In this document: in pieces, positions 10,746 through 20,394 of the stretch
Layout of the letters: the number at the start of each line of letters is the position of its first letter
Numbering within the stretch: position 1 is the first letter of the stretch
NCBI GenBank assembly: GCA_021234155.1
Contig: JAJEKV010000104.1
Location: forward strand, 1,683,900-1,747,899
From: Isoetes taiwanensis
Lineage: Eukaryota; Streptophyta; Lycopodiopsida; Isoetales; Isoetaceae
Length of the DNA: 64,000 nucleotides
Direction of reading: 5' to 3'
Program-made: the position numbers and the translations under genes
The notes under the pieces: model-generated
Told to the model about the DNA's origin: nothing
Databases searched by the model: none
What the model saw: the letters and a program-made list of their open reading frames with translations, nothing else

Positions 10746-11172
10746 ATTTAAGAAAATTTAGGGCTCTTTGCTCATAATGGTTTTGCCAGGGTGGTCTAGC
10801 ATGGTATAAGTATACTAACAGAACAGGATACACTTCCTACACTACATGTAAAGATTAAGAGATATATAGGCCATGATGACATGACATGACCAAACACAAT
10901 AGACATAGTCAGACATAGGGTATGTATACAGACCCATTTATTCAAACATATACACAATGGTCTAGGGTTTATTATAGAGACCATTTTACTTTTGAGAATA
11001 ATCCAATAGATATTTGCATAGATGCAATAAAAGTTTGTGTTAGTAATTAAACCCTAAAATGTGGTATTCAATGGTGGCGGGCTTGTAAAGTGGTCAAGAC
11101 CAACTGACCCAGCAGGCGATCTATGACATCAGTCCAGTAAAAGATCCTCAGTTAAATGCAAGCGCCCACATA
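10746..11172 (+). promoter_or_regulatory. Leader of copy C
   Basis: Non-coding, nearly identical to 18339-18766 of copy E. It ends ...AAATGCAAGCGCCCACATA before the ATG. The promoter was not identified. Confidence 0.45.
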
Positions 11173-11469
11173 ATGGGCTATTTTTCCGAAGATGAATACT
11201 CATCGGAATCAGATTATAAAGACCTTAACTTAACCGGCTTGAAGCGGGAACTTGAGGTATACTCTGCTACAACAGATAGTGCGAATCACAGTATGGATTC
11301 TAGAAGCTCTAGAGGTGGATATGGCCAAAAGAGAGGCGGATTTCAAAGGGATGACCGAAATTTTCAAAGGGGTCCCAAGCATTTTGGCAAAAGACGTCAA
11401 GATGAATATCATGAAGCACATGAAATCCAGGACACTCAGGAGCTGGATGGCGATCCAGACTTCGATCAG
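11173..11469 (+). CDS. RGG-box N-terminal exon (copy C)
   Basis: 99 codons. Acidic N-terminus (SEDEYSSESDY, residues 5-15), LKRELE at 23-28, RGG boxes at 47-49 and 54-56, DDRNF at 60-64, a basic stretch (FGKRR) and an acidic tail ending DPDFDQ before GTCTTC. It stops three codons past the GT if unspliced. Spliced in phase 0 to the acceptor at 13408/13409 it would read ...DPDFDQ-DATDEDMEYEV, a continuous acidic linker into the long exon. RNA-binding is inferred from the RGG boxes. The donor (CAG/GTCTTC) is weak, so translation as a separate 102-residue protein is the alternative. Confidence 0.6.
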
Positions 11470-11998
11470 GTCTTCCTTTGAATCTATAGGTTTTATTAAA
11501 AGCATTGGCTGCAGGTGTTAATATTATAACTGGCTTTTCATTTCGTATGATAAGTTTCATAAGGCAGGTCAGTATATAGTACTTCAGACTATTGCTAGAT
11601 ACAGTGGTTATACATAGGTTAGGCGGTTAACAATGGGATAACATCTGAAGTTTATCAAGGTTACAACATATAACCTTAAGACAATAAATCGACTGATATA
11701 CTAGCAACAGCGAATTGTCATTAATAATAGGTTGCTCTTCCTTCTATCTACTAAAATAGAATCTTATCTTCGGCTAGTTGAGAGCCTAGATACGACCTCA
11801 TGTTGAACAATATAGTAAAATAATGCAGCCATGTGGTGAGTTACAAAAACAGGGCTGTATGCTGCTGGTAAAAAGCAGGTTCAAAAATCTGGAATATATT
11901 GTTTCAGGGATAATTTTATTTGTATTACTGTTTCCCAAGTTGATCATATACATTAGTCAAGTATTTCTATACATCCTGATGGTCAAGACTGGCTTATA

Positions 11999-12107
11999 GG
12001 GCAAAAGGAACAATGGGTAATCAGCGAAGAACTGAAAACCCCAATGTACCTTTTGGCCCTTGCCCTGATACCATTTTCATGCTAACAGGGTATTGTTTGG
12101 CTGCAGG
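11999..12107 (+). ncRNA. Conserved hairpin plus TTGGCTGCAG/GTAC block (copy C)
   Basis: Arms GGGCAAAAGG and CCTTTTGGCCC (11999-12059); GGCTGCAGG starts at 12099, again 40 bases after the hairpin end. Inner pairing ACAATGGG/CCCAATGT has one mismatch. Confidence 0.7.
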
Positions 12108-13159
12108 TACGGGGTTTTCTTCTCATTGTCTCTTTTGCTTTACGAGTATGGTCTGGCTGAAAGGATGGCTCAAATTCTGATCAATACGGCAGTTGGCTCC
12201 TCTATACAGCACAAAAAAATTGTTGTCTGCTAAAGCACACGAACAGGGTTCACTTTCATCTGAGATTTTCGTTTTACATTATCTACTTATTATATATTTT
12301 GCTGAATAGTATGATTATGGTAAAGTCTCAACTTATACAGTTAATGTTTCTTTTCCAAAAAATGAACACTGCTAAGTTTTGAAGAGGAAATAACATTCGG
12401 TTATGAAATCCAATTTTGTATGGTAAGATCTACCATGGTAAATGGAATGACTGCAGACATGTATGATATTTGGTTCTATTTACTGATATATCATGGCTTC
12501 ATGCTTGAAACTCTGCTCTAGAAGTTATATTGGTACATGCATTAATTTAAACACATAGGCCTTGTTTAGCATTTAAACATGTTGAACAGACTAAATTATC
12601 TGGCCGGCCCATAAAGTTTATGTAAAGTCTTTAAATCCTATCTTGTTTGTTGACTAAAGGTAGGATAATATGATCCTTAGAATGCTGTTTACAGTAAGCC
12701 TAAGGCAATACCAATTTTGATTATTCATAAACTGTCAAAAGACAGAGATCAAGATGTCAAAAGACAGAGATCAAGATGCTGAATCTATTTATTTGAATAT
12801 AACAGGTTATTTTCTTGAGACTATAAAAGATATTGAGGCAATAGGATATTAGTGACCCAATCATGCTACATGTATAAACTGTATTTATGTTTAGCATTAT
12901 TCCAGATAGGCATTTAATCTAAAACAAGGAAACGTTTCAAAATTCAGGGTTATGATACATGGTTGACCATTAGAATTTATATACATTATACTTTATGACT
13001 GAACATGTAGAGGCCTCATTGTTAAGGCAATTAATATTGATGTAAACGATATGTGGCCCAGTTAGGGGTGGTCCTTGAGATCTACTGATGCATATTAGAA
13101 ACTTGATCATGAGAGGTAAAATGATACTATACTAGAAATGCTCAGGCTGGTAGTAGAGT

Positions 13160-13230
13160 GATAATACTGCCAAGGGATTGACTGAGGCAGATGTCTGATC
13201 TAGGATTCTAGTTCAGGCTGGGTTTTTTTT
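13160..13230 (+). ncRNA. GATAATAC...GGGATTGAC element with T tract (copy C)
   Basis: CTGCC/GGCAG pair around AAGGGATTGACTGA, then a CTAG..CTAG hairpin, GGCTGGG and T8. In copy C this sits inside the element, between hairpin and long exon, while in B and X2 the same tract is the copy's end. Confidence 0.65.
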
Positions 13231-13408
13231 AGATACTTCACTACATTGGAGACATCCGGTGTTGTCATTTACCTTCTCTCCACTGGTCTGAGCTATTAGT
13301 CTGTCCTAAGCTGCAACTTAGAGATATGGATGATGTTATTGAGATATATTTCCACTCCATTGTGTATTACTAACAAAAATAGTGGTCTGTGGCACTTGTT
13401 AAATGCAG

Positions 13409-14977
13409 GATGCAACTGATGAAGATATGGAGTATGAGGTCATACCCCCAACTTGGAATAAACAGCTATGTGACATTGGTTATGATAAGAACAGGATCGA
13501 GTGTCCTAATACTGCTGTGCAGACGATCATATGTTGCATCAGAAATATGAAGGTGCACGAACTGATATTAGAGAAGGAAGCAATGAGAACTCCTGAACAA
13601 ATCTCAGCTGTCACTCATTTAGGCTTCAGTCAATGGCTACTGTTGCTACCCAAGATCAACAAACTTCCAGATAAGGAAGAGGAGGTATATCCATTTGTTG
13701 CTGAACTGTACGACAGTCTACCTAACATGATTTATGAATGTACTATGAACGAAGACAATAGTGCAAAAGACTTTATTCTGGGGGTTACAGCCCTGGAGGA
13801 TGCAAATGGCATAAAAAACTCTCATGGAAAAGAAAATGAACAAATACGTATGGATATGCCTGATATATCTACCAAAGAGTCCACTAATTCGGATGATCCA
13901 TTCGGTGAAGACCTTTTGACTGAAGAAGATAAAATGGCACTTCATCAACCGGAGGTTACATATAACAGCCAATACAAGGGTCTGGACTTCAAATTCACAT
14001 TGAGAAACTGTCTGAAATTTCCCATTATCTCGGGAAGATTGGTGGAGAGTCATGGAATGTTATGTAACCAAGCTCTATGGCGCACTAAGAATCTTGGAGC
14101 ACTTGCTCCTATCAGCGAGGAAGCTTGGATGATTCTAGGAGATATCTCTAAGGAAGAAGCTGATAGTGCAAAGGCTGCTGCACTTAGGATGGAGAAGATG
14201 AAATTGACCAAAGTAAGGCTGCCAATAGATACCATATTTTTCGATAAGAAATGCAACAAGAGTGGACTCATGATTCTGTGCCAGAAGGGCCATATGGCTT
14301 ATGCTAATATAGATAGAGATGATTTCTACATTAAGCGCTTGTGGCGTACGTTATGCCCTTACTTCAAATGTATATGTGATAACAGGGGTAAAAGTAAGGC
14401 TGCCATTGAGTGTGAAGAAAGCATGATATGGTTTGATCAAGCCATATGGTATATGCTAAATAACCTCACTGTCATTTATCCTAACATGTCTTTTGCTGGT
14501 CAGATGGTGGCCTTTAGGAACTCTCTCAAAGGCACACTTAGGGCTGGAATACTGGCATTTATTGGATACCTCGAAGTCAGAAAAATGCTGGTTAGTATGA
14601 CCTTGAAACAGGCTGCCAATCCACTTGCAGATCTGAAGATTGGACTTCCAAATGGGGTCATGGCAGACGTGTGCGAAAAAACAATCAAACCTAGAAGCTT
14701 TCTAAAAGATTCAATGGCTGCTGCCAGTACTAGCAGCAACAAAATCTCCAAACTGGGCCGGTCAGCTAGATCCAACAGCTCAACGTTCAAAATTAATGCT
14801 CCCCCAAGAATCACGTTGCTACCAATAACTCCTATGAAAATCGAGCACTCTGATAGTACTACAGTGGAAAGGCTGAGTAGCCCAGGGGTTTTGGACAACT
14901 CTGTCACTAAAGACAGCAATACAAGAAGGATGAATAGTGCTGGTGATACTGCCCAAGTTCTCAAATACGGTGTATAA
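13409..14977 (+). CDS. Unrecognised long exon (ORF2) of the RT element, possibly Gag-like
   Basis: An open frame of 522 codons (524 if the ATG at 13403 is used). The CAG at 13406-13408 fits a splice acceptor, so the exon probably begins with GAT at 13409 and continues the RGG exon in phase 0. Features by residue of the 524-residue frame: acidic N-terminus; two Cys-rich spots (TIICCIRN near 42-49 and CPYFKCICDN near 315); a charged acidic linker around 150-180; a mostly helical middle containing FAGQMVAFRNSLKGTLRAGI near 370; and a Ser/Thr/Pro-rich tail with a KLGRSARSNSS basic patch. I do not recognise a domain. Position upstream of an RT, fusion to an RGG exon and a helical core fit a Gag-like RNA-packaging protein, which is inference only. 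Confidence 0.65.
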   Translation, partial: DATDEDMEYEVIPPTWNKQLCDIGYDKNRIECPNTAVQTIICCIRNMKVHELILEKEAMRTPEQISAVTHLGFSQWLLLLPKINKLPDKEEEVYPFVAELYDSLPNMIYECTMNEDNSAKDFILGVTALEDANGIKNSHGKENEQIRMDMPDISTKESTNSDDPFGEDLLTEEDKMALHQPEVTYNSQYKGLDFKFTLRNCLKFPIISGRLVESHGMLCNQALWRTKNLGALAPISEEAWMILGDISKEEADSAKAAALRMEKMKLTKVRLPIDTIFFDKKCNKSGLMILCQKGHMAYANIDRDDFYIKRLWRTLCPYFKCICDNRGKSKAAIECEESMIWFDQAIWYMLNNLTVIYPNMSFAGQMVAFRNSLKGTLRAGILAFIGYLEVRKMLVSMTLKQAANPLADLKIGLPNGVMADVCEKTIKPRSFLKDSMAAASTSSNKISKLGRSARSNSSTFKINAPPRITLLPITPMKIEHSDSTTVERLSSPGVLDNSVTKDSNTRRMNSAGDTAQVLKYGV

Positions 14978-15668
14978 GGTTGATATTCATACTACATTGA
15001 GTATTCACTCTTATATGTCTAGATGAAAAGTCTTTTTGAATGTTCAAATAGGTATAACCACTTATATGATCAGCTTAATACTTGATGGGATAAGCCCACT
15101 AGACCATAACAATGAATAATAGATCATTGGATATGGACCAACTAATGCCACAAGGGCTTTAAAATCTTCCAGAAGTTCTGGAATATCCTATATGGATACC
15201 TACCAAGATGGCTGCATCTTGACATACTTTTACATATCATACCAACCTTATAACTTGCGGTCATTGGTGCCCTGCTTATAACGGATATTCAATATATCTA
15301 CTATAAGATTACCTAGGAATACAACATCTAACTGATGTTACTCCCAAAACATAAGAAAGCTTTTTTCATGGGTTGTTTTATCCTAAATATGTGAAAAAGC
15401 TGGATCTGACAGGGAATTTTGGAGGTTCAATAGTACTCCTTCCATATATGACTAGCACATGGCTCGATATGACAGGCCTTGGTGTTCATAACAATAAATA
15501 GTGGGGTAGTAGACATAGACCTACTACAGCCACAGGACCTAGGCAATTGTCCATTAATTCTGGAAAATCCTATATAGATGCCTACCATGACAGCCACCAT
15601 ATGCAATAAATTTAATTGTTAGACCTGCTCACTAACTGTTTTCATTTTTTATCATGTCTAAAGCAGAA
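14978..15668 (+). repeat. Spacer between ORF2 and RT with diverged tandem duplication
   Basis: About 350 bp at roughly 15105-15460 is repeated in diverged form at about 15485-15800. Shared landmarks are CAACATCTAAC.GATG, CTGGAAxATCCTATATxGATxCCTACC and a TTTTATCC.AAATAT segment. The second unit runs into the presumed N-terminal coding part of the RT, so the first is probably a dead duplicate of that exon. Confidence 0.5.
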
Positions 15669-15859
15669 CTTCAAATTTCTGATAAAAGACTGCCTGGGAA
15701 GACAACATCTAACAGATGATGGCCCCAAAACCAAAAAAAGAATCATTCACTGCACTTTTTTATCCAAAATATTGGATAAGGTGTGCCTACCAAAAGTTTT
15801 CCAGTATGCCTTGACAGAAGTACTAGGTGAGACAGGGGAAAGTATCATGAAGGGGTAAG
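15669..15859 (+). pseudogene. Probable N-terminal exon of the RT ORF (copy C)
   Basis: After an AAAGCAG acceptor-like site (15660-15666) the frame reads NFKFLIKDCLGRQHL...KTKKRIIHCTFLSKILDKVCLPKVFQYALTEVLGETGESIMKG and then stops at the edge of the TIR insertion at 15860. The RT frame resumes right after that insertion (MFSWKYIENM). I infer that the two were joined before the insertion. No endonuclease motif is visible here. Confidence 0.4.
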
Positions 15860-16120
15860 AGCATGTTAGGGCCTACATGTTTTGGAAACTACCTGGAAAA
15901 TACTCTGGGTAGTCAAAGATGATGATATATTTGAGTTCTTAAACATCTTCTTGACATCACAAAGTACTTACAACATGTATGTACTACTACTCTTGAACAT
16001 AACACAATTTCTTTTAGTCAATCTTGTAGTCTATGTACTTTAAAATATAATTATGTACTTGCACAGAAGTACACAGAAAAGTACCTTTTTGGTAATTTTT
16101 TATGTAGGCCCTAACATGCT
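15860..16120. mobile_element. 261-bp MITE-like insertion inside the RT ORF
   Basis: Perfect 19-bp inverted ends: AGCATGTTAGGGCCTACAT (15860-15878) and its complement (16102-16120). The inside is AT-rich and non-coding. It separates an open frame ending at 15858 from the RT frame starting at 16138. Confidence 0.7.
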
Positions 16121-16137
16121 TTCACCCGAAGGAGACC

Positions 16138-18171
16138 ATGTTTTCATGGAAGTACATTGAGAATATGAGGGATTTGTGCTATAAACCACATTACATTTTT
16201 GCACAAGAAGGGGTGGCTGAATGTCCATGCTCCATTCCTCAACTAAAAGAGTTTATTGATCCAACAATAGGACACATTAGGACCACAGACCGTGGTATAG
16301 TACAAAACGTACAATTGAGAAAGATGCTACAGTTTGGCCTTAACCATATCCCTGACAGATGCTTAGAGTGGGATGAGTTCAAAAAAGAACTGATTTCCAT
16401 TGTTGACAATATATTTGATGCGCATAAATACACATTCCCATATTTGGAGGATAAGAAAAAACAGGAAGTGAAAGACATTGTTCTTTATAGGGTGGCTGCT
16501 TTGATTAATAAAGCATACAAAAATGATAATACTCGAAGATTCCCCTTGAATGACAGCAAGGTGGTCAAAAGCATAGAATGGCTTAATAAGTACCTGTATA
16601 TAGCAGGAATAGATAAAGCTACCAATAACCCAGCATTTATATGCCCCAAACACATCAGAGAAATGGCTGTTAACAGACTTAACAGTAATGATTTCAGATC
16701 TATTACAATAGACCAAGTTGCGGTCTTGTGGAAAATCAAAACAGAAATGGAACAAATATTCCCTTTCGCTAGTTACAGTAGTGACAGATTACCCTATCTA
16801 TTAGGCATTTATAAAGCCCACAAAAAGGACTACAGATGGATAACAAATGCACATGGCACTACCTATACGGAATTTTCAAACATTATTACAGCAGGATTGA
16901 ATATGATAGTAGAGATCTGGCCAGACATTGCCAAGAACATTTGTTTAAGATTCTGCAATATGTTTCCTGGAAAAGTAAATCCGAACTGGATGATAGAATC
17001 AGTTTATGATGTCATCTTAAATCTGCCCTCTAAGATCAATGATATTTTCGTAGCAGATATTACAAAATGCTATGAAAGCATTCCTCTGGCAGGTGATACA
17101 GGAATATGCCAGATCATTACATTGGTCATTAATGCAGCATGGAATTATATGACTAACATTCACCATAACTATAAACTATGGATCAAAAGAGAAGGAAACG
17201 AACATTTTACAGCCAAGTGGTTTAAAATTGATCCCAAGGGAAAATGTTGGAACTTGATTACCAAGGATAACTTTATCAGAGCCAATATATGGCTACTTAC
17301 TAACTGTTTTATCATGATGGGGGACAGTACATGGCTACAAATCAGTGGCATCCCCATGGGCTTTGCATGCAGCCCATGTTGGTGTAACCTCTATTTAGCC
17401 TGGAATGAAACAAATTTCATTAAAGGATTAGCGTCTCAAGGAAGATACAAAGAAGTGGAAACGTTCAAATACGTATTTAGGTACATGGATGATCTCCTTG
17501 CCTTGGCAACAGTTTTTTCCCAGGTGGTTTTTAATCTGGGCCGGGGTGATTATGTTTTATTGTGTTTGTAAGGGCTTCGGCCCATGTTCTGGTAAGGGAC
17601 TTCGGTCCCGTCTTGTACTTGTGGTCCCATAGCCCGATTGGGCTCCGTGGACGTTAAAAGTTTCTTCCTTCCTTCCTTCCTTAATTGCCCAGACATAAGA
17701 AAGTTTCTAGGGTATGCATTTTCTGATAACATGGAGCAGCTACAAATCTATGACATGAGTGTCTTAGGGATCAAAGAGGAAACAGTCCTTAAGTTCAAAA
17801 ATGACCCTGCTGCCACATTTGGATACAAAGGAAACTTCCTGAATGTGACTATCGAAATAATGAGCAGAGCTAATGGCATCTTCAGAACATTTAAGTATCC
17901 ATTCAAAGCATTGAAATATGTACATGCAGCTAGCTGTAGACCATACTACCAGGCTAGAAATGTCATTATAGCTCAGGTTTTACCTTACATGTACATTAAC
18001 TCATGTCCTAGGGAGGCAGCAAGAGATATCAAGATGCTTATAAGGAATTTCGAGACAAATGGTTTCGATTACAGAGGACTCCATAAGGTGGTATGCAATT
18101 ATCTGCACAAAAATGAGTTTCCAAGACTTCAATATGACAGTACGATCTTGCTGGAATTTCTATGCTACTAA
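16138..18171 (+). pseudogene. Reverse transcriptase of copy C, interrupted by a LINE fragment
   Basis: The frame is open from 16138 to 17571 and again from about 17680 to 18171. By residue: a Cys-x-Cys at 29-31 followed by GHIRTTD; a fingers motif IYKAHKK at 224-230; motif A ADITKCYESI with the catalytic Asp at 307; GIPMG at 404-408; YMDD at 449-452 (17482-17493). The LINE 3' end then breaks the frame; past it the protein resumes INCPDIRKFLG, aligned to INCPEIRSFLQ of copy A. The C-terminal part is shared with A. The N-terminal C-x-C..GH..T.D pattern and the IPMG/YMDD core recall a group of RTs common in molluscs and cnidarians and related to Penelope-like enzymes (from memory). The upstream ATG is conventional; the true protein probably starts in the exon before 15860. 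Confidence 0.75.
17503..17680 (+). mobile_element. LINE 3' end inserted in the RT gene, (TTCC)n tail
   Basis: Contains the common LINE terminus (...GTGGTCCCATAGCCCGATTGG, CTCCGTGGACGTTAAAA) and ends in TTCCTTCCTTCCTTCC. It sits directly after the YMDD codons of copy C. The other copies of this terminus have TTCTA or TTCTC tails. Confidence 0.75.
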
Positions 18172-18236
18172 AATTTGAGGTATGACAACAAATTACTTTT
18201 AAATGCTTTTTCTTAAATCAATATGGGATGAGGCTC

Positions 18237-18338
18237 AACCCCTACTATGATAGTGGGGGTTAGCCATCCCCACAGTCATAGACTGAATTCCATAGGTGTG
18301 TTAGACCTCATTCCACGGTAGGTGGAAGGGTTTTTTTT
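18237..18338 (+). promoter_or_regulatory. 3'-terminal stem-loop and T8 of copy C
   Basis: The stem AACCCCTACTA/TAGTGGGGGTT (18237-18261) has 11 pairs including one G-T, with loop TGA. It is followed by GCCATCCCC, and the end is GGTAGGTGGAAGGG with T8 (18331-18338). Same layout as copies A and X1 with different paired bases. Confidence 0.7.
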
Positions 18339-20394
18339 ATTTAAGAAAATTTAGGGCTCTTTGCTCATAATGGTTTTGCCAGGGTGGTCTAGCATGGTAT
18401 AAGGTATACTAACAGAACAGGATACACTTCCTACACTACATGTAAAGATTAAGAGATATATAGGCCATGATGACATGACATGACCAAACACAATAGACAT
18501 AGTCAGACATAGGGTATGTATACAGACCCGTTTATTCAAATATATACACAATGGTCTAGGGTTTATTATAGAGACCATTTTACTTTTGAGAATAATCCAA
18601 TAGATATTTGCATAGATGCAATAAAAGTTTGTGTTAGTAATTAAACCCTAAAATGTGGTATTCAATGGTGGCGGGCTTGTAAAGTGGTCAAGACCAACTG
18701 ACCCAGCAGGCGATCTATGACATCAGTCCAGTAAAAGATCCTCAGTTAAATGCAAGCGCCCATATAATGGGCTATTTTTTCGAAGATGAATACTCATCGG
18801 AATCAGATTATGAAGACCTTAACTTAACCGGCTTGAAGCGGGAACTTGAGGTATACTCTGCTACAACAGATAGTGCGAATCACAGTATGGATTCTAGAAG
18901 CTCTAGAGGTGGATATGGCCAAAAGAGAGGCGGATTTCAAAGGGATGACCGAAATTTTCAAGGGGGTCCCAAGCATTTTGGCAAAAGACGTCAAGATGAA
19001 TATCATGAAGCACATGAAATCCAGGACACTCAGGAGCTGGATGGCGATCCAGACTTCGATCAGGTCTTCCTTTGAATCTATAGGTTTTATTAAAAGCATT
19101 GGCTGCAGGTGTTAATATTATAACTGGCTTTTCATTTCGTATGATAAGTTTCATAAGGCAGGTCAGTATATAGTACTTCAGACTATTGCTAGATACAGTG
19201 GTTATACATAGGTTAGGCGGTTAACAATGGGATAACATCTGAAGTTTATCAAGAAGACAATAAATCGACTGATATACTAGCAACAGCGAATTGTCATTAA
19301 TAATAGGTTGCTCTTCCTTCTATCTACTAAAATAGAATCTTATCTTCGGCTAGTTGAGAGCCTAGATACGACCTCATGTTGAACAATATAGTAAAATAAT
19401 GCAGCCATGTGGTGAGTTACAAAAACAAGGCTGTATGCTGCTGGTAAAAAGCAGGTTCAAAAATCTGGAATATATTGTTTCAGGGATAATTTTATTTTTA
19501 TTACTGTTTCCCAAGTTGATCACATACATTAGTCAAGTATTTCTATACATCCTGATGGTCAAGACTGGCTTATAGGGCAAAAGGAACAATGGGTAATCAG
19601 CGAAGAGCTGAAAACCCCAATGTACCTTTTGGCCCTTGCCCTGATACCATTTTCATGCTAACGGGGTATTGTTTGGCTGCAGGTACGGGGTTTTCTTCTC
19701 ATTGTCTCTTTTGCTTTACAAGTATGGTCTGGCTGAAAGGATGGCTCAAATTCTGATCAATACGGCAGTTGGCTCCTCTATACAGCACAAAAAAATTGTT
19801 GTCTGCTAAAGCACACGAACAGGGTTCACTTTCATCTGAGATTTTCGTTTTACATTATCTACTTATTATATATTTTGCTGAATAGTATGATTATAGTAAA
19901 GTCTCAACTTATACAGTTAATGTTTCTTTTCCAAAAAATGAACACTGCTAAGTTTTGAAGAGGAAATAACATTCGGTTATGAAATCCAATTTTGTATGGT
20001 AAGATCTACCATGGTAAATGGAATGACTGCAGACATGTATGATATTTGGTTCTATTTACTGATATATCATGGCTTCATGCTTGAAACTCTGCTCTAGAAG
20101 TTATACCAATAAGTACATGCATTAATTTAAACACATAGGCCTTGTTTAGCATTTAAACATGTTGAACAAACTAAATTATTTGGCCGGCCCATAAAGTTTA
20201 TGTAAAGTCTTTAAATCCTATCTTGTTTGTTGATTAAAGGTAGGATAATATGATCCTTAGAATGCTGTTTACAGTAAGCCTAAGGCAATACCAATTTTGA
20301 TTATTCATAAACTGTCAAAAGACAGAGATCAAGATGTCAAAAGACAGAGATCAAGATGCTGAATCTATTTATTTGAATATAACAGGCTATTTTG
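18339..20394 (+). mobile_element. Truncated copy E, near-identical to the 5' part of copy C
   Basis: It starts at the T8 of copy C and matches 10746-12820 with only scattered substitutions and small indels (for example about 18 bp missing near 19250). It breaks off near 20394, where similarity to C ends (AACAGGCTATTTTGCTTTAG against AACAGGTTATTTTCTTGAG). It includes leader, RGG exon, hairpin (19575-19635) and GGCTGCAGG (19675-19683), but no ORF2 or RT. Confidence 0.8.
18767..19063 (+). CDS. RGG-box N-terminal exon (copy E)
   Basis: 99 codons, differing from copy C at three residues (S5F, K16E and R70G by position). It ends DPDFDQ/GT like copy C. Since the downstream exons are missing in E, it can only make the short unspliced 102-residue form here. 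Confidence 0.55.

Larger units (their letters stand above)
11470..13408 (+). ncRNA. Intron-like structured non-coding region of copy C
   Basis: About 1.9 kb without a coding frame between RGG exon and long exon. It contains two TTGGCTGCAG/GT sites (11506-11517 and 12097-12108), the long hairpin (11999-12059), a short direct repeat AAAAGACAGAGATCAAGATG x2 (12737-12778), the GATAATAC element (13160-13222) and T8 (13223-13230). It ends AAATGCAG. Conserved modules separated by variable spacers suggest an RNA with folded parts. Confidence 0.55.
10746..18338 (+). mobile_element. Most complete copy (C) of the multi-part RT element, about 7.6 kb
   Basis: Order: leader 10746-11172; RGG exon 11173-11469; structured intron-like region 11470-13408; long second exon 13409-14977; spacer with a diverged internal duplication; RT region from about 15669 to 18171; 3' stem-loop and T8 at 18237-18338. 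Two later insertions damage the RT: a MITE-like piece at 15860-16120 and a LINE 3' end at 17503-17680. The downstream copy E starts immediately after T8. No integrase, protease, RNase H, GIY-YIG or tyrosine recombinase motif was seen. Confidence 0.7.

Noticed and set aside
11470-13408. Group II intron between RGG exon and ORF2
   Set aside because: No GTGCG start, no domain V-like hairpin and no AY end; the ends look spliceosomal.
16138-18171. GIY-YIG endonuclease in the RT ORF
   Set aside because: No such motif before or after the RT core in copies A or C; the N-terminal exon might be incomplete.
1090-18338. Telomeric repeats at the copy junctions
   Set aside because: Junctions are T runs after GGG/GGA; there are no consecutive TTTAGGG units.
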